DNA of 64,000 bases, taken from assembly GCA_944470555.2 (NCBI GenBank), contig CALYCZ020000366.1, forward strand, positions 1 through 64,000, read 5' to 3'. The translations under genes were made by a program, and so were the position numbers. Under the pieces are notes generated by a model, which ran no database searches, was not told the DNA's origin, and saw only the letters and a list, made by a program, of their open reading frames with translations. Shown here piece after piece: positions 53,515 through 63,957 of this stretch (positions are counted from its first letter, which is position 1; every line of letters starts with the position of its first letter). Source of the stretch: Heterobilharzia americana (taxonomy: Eukaryota; Platyhelminthes; Trematoda; Strigeidida; Schistosomatidae).

Positions 53515-53650
53515 AGTCCAGGTAGCTCAGTGATAGCTTCTCTCTGATTGAAGTACTAGATGACGCCATGTTGATGAGTGTCAACAAAGACATGAAACCT
53601 AAGTCAAATAGGGTTTCCTTCGAAATGCTTCCATCTAAATAAGAAAAACT
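53515..53650 (+). mobile_element. tRNA-SINE family B with hammerhead fold
   Basis: A box CAGGTAGCTCAGTGATAGC. The ribozyme region at 53571-53605: TTGATGA core (C3 is T), helix II GTGTC/GACAT, GAA, helix III ACCTAAGT, then C17. All stems but one pair in helix III can form. Confidence 0.6.
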
Positions 53651-54125
53651 TAAATACAAAATTCAGTAACTGTAAGAAAGTCTACAAGTTATCATATCTA
53701 ACTTGATGTGAAAATAATCAGTTAATGAAAAAGCCAAGACTTCATAACAGTCTATTACAACTATTCCTATGGTAACCAATAAATCACAAGGTATTATGTA
53801 ATACAGTAAATAAAAAGCATTTACTAAGTGAAACTGTCAATCTTTTTTTGAAAAGATACTTCATAAATTTTATAATAATAATAATAATGATAATAATCTG
53901 GAAAAAGCATGAGTCCACTTGACAAAGCAAAGGATGACAACAGTTTTGTTTACTAACTAATCTTGATTAGAACAAAATTTATATTCAATTGTTCAATGAC
54001 TTGAGAAAAAGAAACGCTACATACAAGGCCTCTAGTCTTAACAGTACACTAATAGAGGTTAATACAGTTGAAGTAAGCAATAACTTTATAACTTTATAAC
54101 CATTGCATGTAATGAGTATGTAGTG
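53651..54125. other. No gene; short AAT tract
   Basis: A short (AAT)n-like tract lies at 53871-53890. Nothing else recognised. Confidence 0.4.
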
Positions 54126-54129
54126 AGTA

Positions 54130-54315
54130 GTATAGAAAGGTGGCTCAATGGAACCTGAAGGTCACGGGTTCGATCCCTGCTGGTGTGGGGTCGTGGGCGC
54201 GCACTGCTGAGGAGTCCCATACTAGTTGGGTGAAACAGCTGCCCAGTGCTCTCAGGTTTCCTTTGTTCCTCCAACTGATGTCAGTCCACGATGAATAACA
54301 ACTTGAAGTATAGAA
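54130..54315 (+). mobile_element. tRNA-SINE family A, best-preserved copy
   Basis: GGTGGCTCAATGGAACCTG (A box, with part of the head deleted), GGGTTCGATCCC (exact B box), ribozyme at 54201-54249, tail CCAACTGATGTCAGTCCACG and ATGAATAACAACTTG. It is followed by a degraded CTGT/CTAT repeat (54329-54365). Confidence 0.8.
54201..54249 (+). ncRNA. Hammerhead-type ribozyme in SINE family A
   Basis: Helix I GCACTG (54201-54206) pairs exactly with CAGTGC (54244-54249). The core CTGAGGA (54207-54213) fits CUGANGA. Helix II is GTCCC...GGGT with wobble pairs. GAA is at 54232-54234. Helix III ACAG/CTGC (54235-54242) is a loop-less palindrome except that the base expected to be U16.1 is C, and C17 follows. 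Other copies (for example 4760) have CTGT there. This copy is probably weak or inactive; the family pattern is a complete hammerhead. Confidence 0.65.
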
Positions 54316-54810
54316 AGGCATTATCCTCTGTCTGTCTATCTGCCTGTCTGTCTGCCTGTCTATTTCTCTCGCGCTCTGCATAAGTTATGACGTCGATTTG
54401 TTCAATGCCTTCAATTATTACATAAAAGAATGTGTTCAATACTTGAAAAGGATGATCAAACTCATCGGTTTAGGTGTCTGCGCCAACACCCCCCCCCTTA
54501 TACACATATGTTTTTCAGGCTTTTTATGTGAAAAAAAAACAAAACAACAGTAGTCTATACTGGGTTTTACACGTTTGTTTTTCTTCTATAAGTATATGTT
54601 TCAGATTGCATGTGACTTCATTTGATTTACTTGTATCTATCTATGGTAAGAATTACTCTCTTTTTACAAGTAAGCAGTAAGTAGCTGTCACTTCCGAAAA
54701 AAAGTCTATTAAAATGTAATAACAAGAAAAACAACAGAGAAAAAGAGATAAAACTTATAATAATCTATTCCTTTTATTATTGATTTACAATTATTTCAAT
54801 TACTTGATAC
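54316..54810. other. No gene; CTGT/CTAT patch
   Basis: Degenerate tetranucleotide repeat at 54329-54365; otherwise AT-rich DNA. Confidence 0.4.
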
Positions 54811-54814
54811 TGGT

Positions 54815-54880
54815 TACTAGTGGATTACAAGATGTGTGTTTCGTTCAATCTACAACTCATCAGCTGGATATATTTAGACT
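54815..54880 (-). mobile_element. Sm-alpha-like hammerhead fragment
   Basis: Minus strand: ATATATCCAG, CTGATGA (complete core), helix II GTT/AAC with a long loop, CGAAAC, ACACATCTTGTAATCCACTA. Helix III no longer pairs. Confidence 0.65.
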
Positions 54881-55144
54881 CTAATGAATGGTGGTGTTTC
54901 CGTTAAGACTGAAACATTAGTCAATCATTACTCAAAACATTAGAGTATCATTCACTAGATCAATTAGCTATGATAGTCATCTCTTGTTCAATGGGTATTA
55001 GTTATCATTATATTATTCATATACTTACTTGTAATCATTCATTGTTACAATTGAATCAAACTGTTCAATCTCTTTTTTGATAAATATGCTCTTCTATAGA
55101 TAGATATGTTGATATTACTTGAATAAACATTGTCATGATTTATT

Positions 55145-55235
55145 TATTGGTAGCTTGGAGTGAAATCCACGATGTATGTTTCGTCCTTAAACTACCTCAC
55201 TGGTAACACCATCACTCACCAACCTACCAACTTGA
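55145..55235 (-). mobile_element. Sm-alpha-like hammerhead fragment, core deleted
   Basis: Minus strand: GTTACCAGTGAGGTAGTTTA, AGGACGAAACATACATCG, TGGATTTCACTCC. The CTGAT of the core is missing. Confidence 0.55.
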
Positions 55236-55980
55236 GGTTAGGCAATTGGATCCATTAAAACAAACAGAAATTACAAATAAGTACCAATAAATAATATTAT
55301 CATTTGATGTTACATGTCAAAGGTGATTCCTATTTGTTTGAACTAATCACCAATATGATTTAAACGTGTACTACTCATGTATGCATAGTTGTCAATAGGC
55401 TTTATATCGACTACAGAAGAAGTCAATCAGTTGATATATTCCTATGGATTACTTATTTTTCAATATGTAGATATTCAACTTTGATTTAGATAAGATTTCG
55501 AGATAGACAGTTACTTTCTCAACATTGAATTATCAGTCATTATCTAGTTGGACAACGTAACATTCAAGAAACAAACTATATTTTCTTACATATAAAAGAT
55601 ACAAAACAATGATTTCATCAATTAGACTGATAGTACTAGATTGTAAAGTTTCTTTGAACTGATTTAATTGTGATGCTGGAGGAATAAAAGAAGAGAAAAC
55701 AGTTTAAATCTATCTATCTATCTATCTATGGTTGTCTAATCGTCTACAAAATCATTCATTTGATGTTGTTGACTGAAAAACTAGCCTATCTTAGTAATTT
55801 AGTTCATATTTCATTTGAGATGTTCGAGTACAACTGACGGAGAGAATAATATGAGACAATGAGACAATGGGACTGGATACGACACCTGATAGTTCACTGA
55901 GAAGCGAAAATCAGAAGATAAAGACCGATATATGACTTACTGTAAGGCAAACAACTTCACTTCACAAAAAAGAAAAACAT
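55236..55980. other. No gene; (TCTA)n microsatellite
   Basis: A TCTA tract is at about 55708-55729. No other feature. Confidence 0.5.
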
Positions 55981-55984
55981 CAGA

Positions 55985-56125
55985 AAGTTGGATATCTATT
56001 CTCATTGTTCACCTGATGGTCAAATTTTCCCGCTCATATGAAGCCAAGGTTACAATCCAAAACTTCTACCTTGAAGACTGATGACCTTGACTGTCCACTT
56101 CAGTTTAGGCTACTTCCTATCGCAT
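55985..56125 (+). repeat. Dispersed repeat family C fragment
   Basis: GTTGGATATCTATTCTCATTG, AAATTTTCCCGCTCATATGAA, CAGTTTAGGCTACTTCCTAT: same order as 16860 and 42855, more diverged. Confidence 0.6.
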
Positions 56126-56610
56126 ATTTTAACTAAAATCCTTAATTTCAGAAGAACATTTTCCCTTTATCCATGAGATGAAACAGTGAAACAGTTTGAC
56201 TTCAAAGTTTATTACCCCCTTAGATAAAGTCAGTCATCTCAGAATTTAAAGCAACTGGTCCCTTTGATAAATTTAAACAGCGTAATGAGAAGACGTAGAT
56301 TATCTGAAATATGTCGTGATGTATTAGCGCTATACATTTCGAACAATCTGATCCCCCACACATGGACTTGTCGAACTATTTATATGAAAATTTACGAAAA
56401 AGGTCAATGAAGTTAATAGGAAACATCAGAGGAATAGGAAGGGGTAGAAAAACTTTACTCTTGGTATGAAAATTAAAATCAATACTACCAAGGTAGGTTC
56501 AACGTGAGTACGAATTGTTTTTGTATACATAAAGCGGGGGTTTAAATTTACGGATGACAAGAGCTTCAATAAATTTAAGCAATCGGCTCTGACCACTTCT
56601 ATGTAGTACT

Positions 56611-57039
56611 TTAAAGGCTGTTGCCTTTCATGTCTATCCTATGGTTAGTTTCTAGTATATGTTTAGCGATACACGAAGATGGATGTTTGTCACCTGCACT
56701 TATCGGATCTGTTGAGGTCATTTGTTTTTGTAGCCACTTAGGTACATGTTCAACCTTCCTGAACTGCATATCACGATTACTCCTCCCTACATATGTGTGT
56801 CCACACATACATGTAAATTCATAAACACACTGGGATGTGATGCAATCGTTTATATGTTGTTTCGGTTTGTGCTGTAACATGGACTTTGTCTTCTCTACAA
56901 TGATGACCCTAGCTGCATAATACGTTTTACAGATGGTCGATCTAAGTCTTTTCTTCACAACAAAGCTATGTGAATCATCTCTAAATGGTAATGAGATGTG
57001 GACATTTTTCTCAGCAACGGAACACTGTGTACTTTTCAA
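56611..57039 (-). pseudogene. PLE linker and GIY-YIG endonuclease
   Basis: 142-codon frame: HISLPFRDDSHSFVVKKRL (linker), KTYYAARVIIVEKTK, then CVYEFTCMCGHTYVGRSNRD, MQFRKVEHVPKWLQKQ (Arg and Glu-His both kept) and CIAKHILETNHRI. It ends by frameshift before the last conserved block. Here the catalytic residues survive although the RT is broken, the reverse of the situation in the 40-kb copy. Confidence 0.85.
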
Positions 57040-57282
57040 TGGTACATAACTTTTGCACCGGTCGATAAATCTCAGCGGGTATCCATTCTGTGTCAGAGTT
57101 GTCGTCAGTAAGTTGGTTTCTTCCTCCCTGGTATTATCGGTGCAGATACGGTTTATCCTGTTGAATAAGCATCTGACTAAACCACGTTTATATTGGACTG
57201 GGCAATAGCTATGGAGATTAAGATATTGCCCTGTCTATGTAGGTTTCTTATAGATCGACCTCCTGATCGAGCCATCCTCCCA

Positions 57283-57525
57283 TCAACTGAGCAATACGTC
57301 TAGGAATGGTAGCTGGTTGTTCGTCTCTTGTTCACAAGTCAGGCTAATGTGATTTTGAGCTGTGTTCATTTTCTGTAGCAGGCACATTACATTATCAGGC
57401 TTTTCACATATAATGACTATATCATCAACATATCTCTTATAAAGTGAAACCCTTCCAATGAGATCGTCAGCCATGTTTTCAACATATGACATGTATACAT
57501 CAGCTAGCAACAGTCCTAACAACAT
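57283..57525 (-). pseudogene. PLE reverse transcriptase part
   Basis: 80-codon frame: LLADVYMSYVENMADDLIG, LYKRYVDDIVIICEKP (catalytic YVDD), LTCEQETNNQLPFLDVLLS, then a stop where the 40-kb relative continues RRQDGSIERSIYRKP. Upstream of the Met the GVAMGSP motif is eroded. Confidence 0.85.
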
Positions 57526-57540
57526 CTCAGAATTGATCTA

Positions 57541-58840
57541 AATGTCTGTTTTCTATACAAATGTTAATATCCATTCCATCATAAATGTGTAATCAGTCAA
57601 TTGAATTTTGGTGCCAACTGTGATTTTTAGATGTTATTCTCTGATAACTTTAAATTCTAAAACAAAGATTCGATGAAAGGGTTGCCACATTTTCAAACAA
57701 TTGAGTATCGCCGAGTATAAAAACACATCGGATATATATTCTTCTACAAATAAGTGAAAAAAAAATGGTTTCTTGTATGTATCCTCATCGGCTGCTTGAT
57801 TCTTATACTAAATATAATGTTGTGTCATATATTTAATTCATCTTACAAATTCGATTAGCATAATATGGACATATTTCCCCGCTATACACTTTGTTTCGAT
57901 GCCTACTCATCAGCCACTTACTAGCTATCAACAGTCAAGTTATGAAATGAATAAAGAATCGTATACTTTGAAATTTTGAATCCTTAATCCATTTCATTTA
58001 TGACACAATTGTTAGCATTATTTTCTCGAGCGCTTGATTCGAGAGCTTTCAACCGACTCATAATCCATTTCTGTATAACTTATGGTAATTTGGAAAGGAT
58101 CACTGCATCTTGAATGAAATCAATCCATTATTAAGCTGAATCTCATCATAGTGTTTTCTGGTCATGTAATTTAGTTGTATACACACACACACACAGATGA
58201 ATCAGACAGCCCTAAGTATAAGGACAATAAGCATAGACTTTGAATACTGTGATATGAGGTTGCAGGGGAGCGCTGAATGGCACAACTCATCGTGTGAATT
58301 CCTTAAGCATACAAGACGGGACAAATATTCTAATCCAAATATTCTCAAGATAAGAGTTACAACTGAATGCGGAGAATCAAGTGCTTAATACAGCTACAAC
58401 GAGTAAGTTGTAATCAGTACCAAGTAAGTAAAGAAACGGCCTGGTAGGTCACAGGATAATAGCAACAGTCTCTTAATTTCTCACCAAGGTAGTTGTGAAC
58501 TAACTACTTGAGAATATCTTTAAATACAATAATCAGGCCAACGGCTTTCACAAGTGATAACTTTTGTAGACTGAAGGAGGGTTATTCATTTCCAAGCCAG
58601 TTTCAATGTGCCCATCATATCCAGTATCAAGCAACTGGCAAGAAGTTGAATTATTGATTCTTTTACGTTTCCATTATATTCCTGAGTTAATCACATCGAT
58701 AATTTCATGTAACTTTGACTGGTTGTAATTGGATGGAATAGGTGATTCTTTTAATTCAGTCTTACAGTTGACTTTATACATCATTGGTCCAAAATATACC
58801 TGCATAATCTGATATAGTGAATGTAATCGTAGGATTAATC
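57541..58840. other. No gene; one hammerhead-like fragment
   Basis: A CA tract is at 58181-58195. See the ribozyme-like fragment at 57885-57925. Nothing coding recognised. Confidence 0.4.
57885..57925 (-). ncRNA. Hammerhead-like fragment
   Basis: Minus strand: CTGATGA core complete, then GTAGGCATC, GAA, ACA-AAG-TGT (helix III with 3-nt loop) and A17. Helix I and helix II are poor. Probably a remnant. Confidence 0.4.
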
Positions 58841-58995
58841 CCGCCAAGGTGACTAGTTCAATAGTTACTAATCCCGGAAAAAGAGGAGACGTTGGGCATA
58901 GGCCTAGCAACCCTACCCCAGTAAACAAATCAAACCACTGAAGAAACTTCTAAGCACAAACAAAATATTACGAAGAAAAACAATACTATTCCTCA

Positions 58996-59810
58996 ATGGA
59001 ATCCGACAGACGAAATGACGCCGATTGGTCAAAGCCTTCTGAAAGCCAATTAGCCGATGTGTCTTCGCTTCTCTCCATCAAAGCGAAAGTAAACGTGGGG
59101 ACATGGAATGTCCACACAATGTATGAACTTTCCAAGGATGTCCAGATTGCAAACGAGATGAGGAGGTATGACATGGAAGTGTTATGAATTTGCGAAAGTA
59201 GATGGAATGGAAGGGGACTCTCACAACTCTTAACTCGAGAGTCAATAATCTACTCCGATATTGTCACCAAGACGACAAACACAAGCACATTGAGTTTTCC
59301 AGTGACTATCATGATGTCCCCTCCAAGTCCATCAAAGGTTCTCATGCAGTAGGAACCAGTCTCCTCAACCATCAACATCATAACAGCAAGATTCAAATCA
59401 AAAGGAAGGAAGGTCACAATCATACAATGCTACGCTACACTACACTACGCTACACCGTGCACCTACAAATAATGCAGATCAAGAGAAGAAGGAGGAATTC
59501 TACAGACAACTACAGTCAGTACAAAACAACACCCCACCACAGTTGGCCACATCAAATACATTCTAATCGGTGAGGTGACATAAATGCCAAACTCGGCGTC
59601 GACAACACAACAACAGAACTCATCATGAATCGAGAGACACTCAGTGAAATCAATGAGAATGAAGAACTGTTTGTAGACTTGTGCACATTCAACGATTCGG
59701 TGATTCGAGGCACTATGTACAAACACAGGGATATTCACAAAGTGACCGACATGGATTTCATCAGACACCAGGACACACTAAACATCACATAGACTTCATC
59801 TGAATATACA
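58996..59810 (+). pseudogene. RTE apurinic-type endonuclease domain, broken
   Basis: The first Met frame reads KVNVGTWNVHTMYELSKD, the N-terminal G-T-W-N-V-R-T motif of RTE endonucleases, then IANEMRRYDMEVL and a stop. Later blocks in other frames: VTIIQCYA, a GDINAKLGVDN counterpart near 59572-59606 (the G-D-x-N-A-K motif with the catalytic Asp and Asn), then NENEELFVDLCTFNDSVIRG and TDMDFI. It would nick target DNA if intact; it cannot here. Confidence 0.85.
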
Positions 59811-59866
59811 GAAAGTTGAGTGAGATGCAGCCAGCCTACTGGACACAAGATGAAGAAGAGGAGGAG

Positions 59867-60510
59867 ATGTAGGTTCACACCACTATCTAGTATCTAGTAC
59901 AAGGAACCTTCAAAATCGAGTTGCAAGCCTTGAGAGAGGCCGGTGGTGATAGACGACCACAGTTCAAGTTGAACACTGAGAGCAGAAAGTGAACTGAAGG
60001 ACGAAAGTGCAGAGGAGAGAACATCTTCACGTCAGCCATCAGTCATGATGAAGAAATGGGAGACATTGAACAACATCTGCAAGGAAAGCTGAGTGGAAGA
60101 ACACTGGAAGTCTTTGAAAGAGATGTGGAAAGAAACCTGCATGAACGTATTAGGAAGGAAGAAGAAAGAAGATAAGGAATGGATCTCGATGGACACATGC
60201 AAGCTGATAGAGGAGGAAGAGGAAGATGATGAAACAGAAGATGAACCAGTGGAGTTCGATGGAGGGATGAACAAGGAAAAGAAGAACTGAACACAACCTA
60301 TAAAACACTACACTACACTGGACAAAGAAGTGAATAAGAGTGCGCGGAAACACAAAAGACACTTCTACGACACACTGGCAAGTGGAGCAGAACACGTTGC
60401 AGGAAGGAGAGACATGACAACACCATATCAAATAACCAAAATACTATCTGGGAAGATGGTGAGAGGAGGAAATGAGAGGTTGTGGGCTGTCGTGGAGGCA
60501 GGTTGAAAAT
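59867..60510 (+). repeat. Tandem duplication unit 1 (644 bp)
   Basis: Begins ATGTAGGTTCACACC and ends GGCAGGTTGAAAAT. Codes the connector between endonuclease and RT (EEHWKSLKEMWKETCMNVLG and KEWISMDTCKLIEEEEED) in its plus frame at 60093-60290. I saw no difference from unit 2. Confidence 0.95.
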
Positions 60511-61154
60511 ATGTAGGTTCACACCACTATCTAGTATCTAGTACAAGGAACCTTCAAAATCGAGTTGCAAGCCTTGAGAGAGGCCGGTGGTGATAGACGA
60601 CCACAGTTCAAGTTGAACACTGAGAGCAGAAAGTGAACTGAAGGACGAAAGTGCAGAGGAGAGAACATCTTCACGTCAGCCATCAGTCATGATGAAGAAA
60701 TGGGAGACATTGAACAACATCTGCAAGGAAAGCTGAGTGGAAGAACACTGGAAGTCTTTGAAAGAGATGTGGAAAGAAACCTGCATGAACGTATTAGGAA
60801 GGAAGAAGAAAGAAGATAAGGAATGGATCTCGATGGACACATGCAAGCTGATAGAGGAGGAAGAGGAAGATGATGAAACAGAAGATGAACCAGTGGAGTT
60901 CGATGGAGGGATGAACAAGGAAAAGAAGAACTGAACACAACCTATAAAACACTACACTACACTGGACAAAGAAGTGAATAAGAGTGCGCGGAAACACAAA
61001 AGACACTTCTACGACACACTGGCAAGTGGAGCAGAACACGTTGCAGGAAGGAGAGACATGACAACACCATATCAAATAACCAAAATACTATCTGGGAAGA
61101 TGGTGAGAGGAGGAAATGAGAGGTTGTGGGCTGTCGTGGAGGCAGGTTGAAAAT
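60511..61154 (+). repeat. Tandem duplication unit 2 (644 bp)
   Basis: Exact repeat of 59867-60510 head to tail, followed by TTTGAGAGAAGAGAATG, where the element resumes. A few bases (AAAATAT) are shared at the junction. Confidence 0.95.
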
Positions 61155-61225
61155 ATTTGAGAGAAGAGAATGTAATGGAGACGTGCTACTGAATCCCTAT
61201 GCTCCATTAGGAACCCATCATGTGA

Positions 61226-61895
61226 TGATTTTGAAAGATGAAGTAACCTATTTTAAGCACAAAAGAATGAGATAACATACAATAATCAACTGAGTTCATT
61301 CAATGTTCAGGTGATTATTTCTAAACTACAAGTTATACAGCAGTATGAATTAGGAGTCAATCGAAAGCTTATGAACCGACCTAGCTATACATTGATGTCA
61401 TCAGTTGACTAATAGATGGACATAATTTGAAAATTACTAAAATAATACGATCTATAAGATCACATATCTGAGGAGATAAACATTTTTTTCACCTTCTAGA
61501 TGATATAACACACTGTATTATGCATCAATAAGACATTGTTAATGATGCCACATGTTCACTTCTTGTACAGGATACTATTTACTTCAAGATGTAAAGACAA
61601 CAGTGTAAAACATATTCTACTCTAAGGAAGAGTTTATATCTAGGCAGGAAAAGTAATCCTGATTTTCTTTTTGATAAGAGATATCTTTAGATGTTAGACA
61701 ATAATTCAGTGATTCATAGTTTATCTGAATACTCATCTTTGACTGATGAAACTGGTGACTGGATGTAAAGCAGAGATTTCAACGACTTTTGAACCAAAAT
61801 AATGAAATAATTTTCATGATATTAAGCGTCTATTGTTTAGTTCAACAACAACGACTAGAAATCTACTGAAGGAAAATACAGTGATAAATTGTTTA
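61226..61895. other. No recognisable feature
   Basis: Nothing coding or repetitive recognised. Confidence 0.35.
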
Positions 61896-61899
61896 ATAA

Positions 61900-62062
61900 T
61901 GATGGGCAATGGAATCCATAATGCGCACTTCGTCCTATTTGGGACTCGTCAGCTGGATGCACCTGCTTCCCAGTGCTGAGTGATGTTGTCCTCACCGGGA
62001 CTCGGGAGTGATCGCTTCAAACGCCAGTGTGTTATCCACTACACAACCGAGCCAAGATAGCC
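61900..62062 (-). mobile_element. Full-length Sm-alpha SINE
   Basis: Minus strand from 62062: TGGCTCGGTTGTGTAGTGG with GATAACAC (A box), CGAGTCCCGGTGAGG (B-box region), GCAGGTGCATCCAG, then the ribozyme. This is the most complete copy in the window. Confidence 0.88.
61907..61966 (-). ncRNA. Sm-alpha hammerhead ribozyme
   Basis: Minus strand: helix I ATCCAG against ATGGAT, core CTGACGA, helix II GTCC/GGAC with the Sm-alpha AAATA loop, GAA, helix III GTGC/GCAT (loop-less palindrome), U17. The flanking GCAGGTGC and TCCATTGC supply the tertiary contact side loops known for the schistosome ribozyme. The only core departure is G for A at 15.1, making a G-U pair. Confidence 0.8.
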
Positions 62063-63160
62063 ATTTCTTGTGCGACGGGTATAGGTTTAGTGTTATTGCT
62101 TGTATTACACTGTCGTTGATTGGACCGAATTGATCAGTCTGTGATGGCATATGGGCTAGTATGCGGAGGCCTCGATATTGCCTGTCTTTTAACTATGTTT
62201 AGTAATGATGTTTAAGTTGTGTGTCTTTGCGTGTTTCGCGTTCCTTCAAAGTCTTCATTTTGTCAACTATAAAAATCAATGAAGTGATGTTTACACTACT
62301 GGAGTAGTATGTTTGTTCAACTACTTGATTAGTGAATCCCAAGTGGTTTAGCCAATAATATTCTGATATTTTGTTTCATTGCTGTATCATTAGGGTGTCT
62401 AGTCATGTGTTACACTTTCTGCAACGTTGCAAGTCAGTCAAACAGTAGAACTCAGTCCAATATTTAATTGCGATGATAAATTCATTGAATACAATTGCCT
62501 CCATTTGACAAGTAACAAAAATTTAGTTGATAAGGTAATTTAAAGTGGATACAAGAGACAATTAAGCGTGATCACAGCTTATATAGGGCTATCAGAAATG
62601 CTTGTGGTCTCATGTACCTGTAAACTGCCAACTAGGCCTACTTATTCCATTCGGTGTGGGCGGACATCAGCAACAACTAACTTCTATCAGAGGCTTGATT
62701 TAGATGAAAATAAATGAAGATGATAAAGGTACTCAAAAGATGCCTATCCTTATTCAACTCAAACTCTTTTTTCATCCTATTCTAATTAGTGTTGACTTCA
62801 GAAATACTTACCCGTCTACACATCAATTCATTTCTAGTGACATCTTATCATCGTATTTCTCTGTATCAAAGTCAATACACACACAAAACTCATCTCCTCT
62901 TTATGATTGTCCAACTTGAAGACAAGTTCTCACTTAGTAATACTTCTTATCTCCTATCCTCAGACTTCGTAGAATTGCTTAACAACATAATGAAGATTTG
63001 GATACTACCAATGGATTCCCTATAGAAGTCTATGTCCCATTAGAAGTCGAGTAATTACACCTTACTTAACAACAGGGAATTTTAAGTGTCAATAAACGAC
63101 AAATGAAACCGTGTACCACAACAAGTGAATCTAATGTCTCACTGGCTTAGAAGATAACGT
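62063..63160. other. No recognisable gene
   Basis: Short overlapping frames at 62704-63025 have no motif and contain an apparent donor at 62811 on the minus strand with no open exon behind it. Confidence 0.4.
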
Positions 63161-63320
63161 CTCATGGTGTTTTCACCAGTCGGTACTACCTTCATATCTC
63201 CTCATTGAGAACACCATCACTGATTTGACAGTGCAGGTACATCCAGCTGACTAGTGAGTCCCAACTCGGACGTAACAGGCATCCTGGATTCCACTGCTGG
63301 CTTCCAATTGAACTATCATA
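63140..63320 (+). mobile_element. Sm-alpha SINE copy, core with CTAG insertion
   Basis: CACTGGCTTAGAAGATAACG head, CTCATTGAGAACACC, GCAGGTACATCCAG, then CTGACTAGTGAGTCCC where CTGATGAGTCCC is expected, CGGACGTAACAGGCATC and CTGGATTCCACTGCTGGC. Helix I is perfect, but the core is disrupted by four bases. Confidence 0.82.
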
Positions 63321-63609
63321 TTAAAGCGAAGCTTGTTTCATTATTTACAGCCTTTCACATCTACAAGTTTAACTCTATTCATTTGTCGTTGTTACTACCT
63401 GGTGTCTAAGTATGCAATTTATAAGAAATATCGTCTCCAGACACCTGTCTCTCTAATCCATAGGATACTGTCCATCGATGACAACCTCCACAGCAATCCA
63501 TCTAAATAAACACTTAAACTTCGCTGTTCCTTCTCTGCAAAGTTTACTTCAAAATAAACTTCTGAAGAATTTCAACTGAATAATATCTTTGATATATTTC
63601 ATCATTTTC

Positions 63610-63925
63610 AAGGCTTTATGCTATGATCGTTAAGTGGAACTTATCAGTCTACAGGAGATACGAACCTAACATGCAAAAAAACTCTAGTGTATACCCTAAT
63701 CAGAATATCAACCAGAAGGATAACAATACCAACGGGATTTGGAGGAGACAATAAGGAAGAATGGACGATTGACACATAGCTTCTACTCTCATGTCAACAG
63801 TCGAAAACAGTTGAGAGTGATGGTGAATATATATATAGACAGTTGTAAACGACCTTGACGACAATAAATTCACTGACAGGTTAGAGAAGTTAACAACCAA
63901 TGAGAGTTCAACCTTTAGAAGCTGT
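63610..63925 (+). repeat. Dispersed repeat family D, copy 2
   Basis: Shares several 15-20-bp blocks with 35780-36085 in the same order (AGTTGTAAACGACCTTGACG, AGTTAACAACCAATGAGA, GTTCAACCTTTAGA). Like copy 1, it is followed within about 60 bp by an antisense hammerhead. Confidence 0.7.
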
Positions 63926-63957
63926 GTATATATAACAGTTTATCAGTGTAACAGTGT

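Larger units (their letters stand above)
56490..57540 (-). mobile_element. Penelope-like element, RT to endonuclease, decayed
   Basis: Same family as 40095-41195 and opposite in direction. The RT part (57525-57283) and endonuclease part (57039-56611) are listed below. The conserved end FIEALVIRKFKPPLYVYK lies at about 56520-56580. Stops interrupt the middle. Confidence 0.85.
58850..61225 (+). mobile_element. RTE-clade (SR2-like) element, endonuclease part joined to 3' end
   Basis: Reads 5' to 3': leader, AP endonuclease (58996-59800), the connector region present twice (59867-61154), and directly the 3' terminus (CTACTGAATCCCTATGCTCC, then ATTAGGAACCC at about 61208). The whole reverse transcriptase is missing, so this is an internally deleted copy. 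Frameshifts and stops occur throughout. Confidence 0.88.

Noticed and set aside
60032..61075. Ser-rich and Cys/Phe-rich minus-strand frames, twice
   Set aside because: Antisense of the acidic, Lys-rich RTE connector; duplication is due to the 644-bp repeat.
62789..62919. Possible minus-strand exon ending in GTAAGT at 62811
   Set aside because: All three frames behind the donor meet stops before any acceptor.
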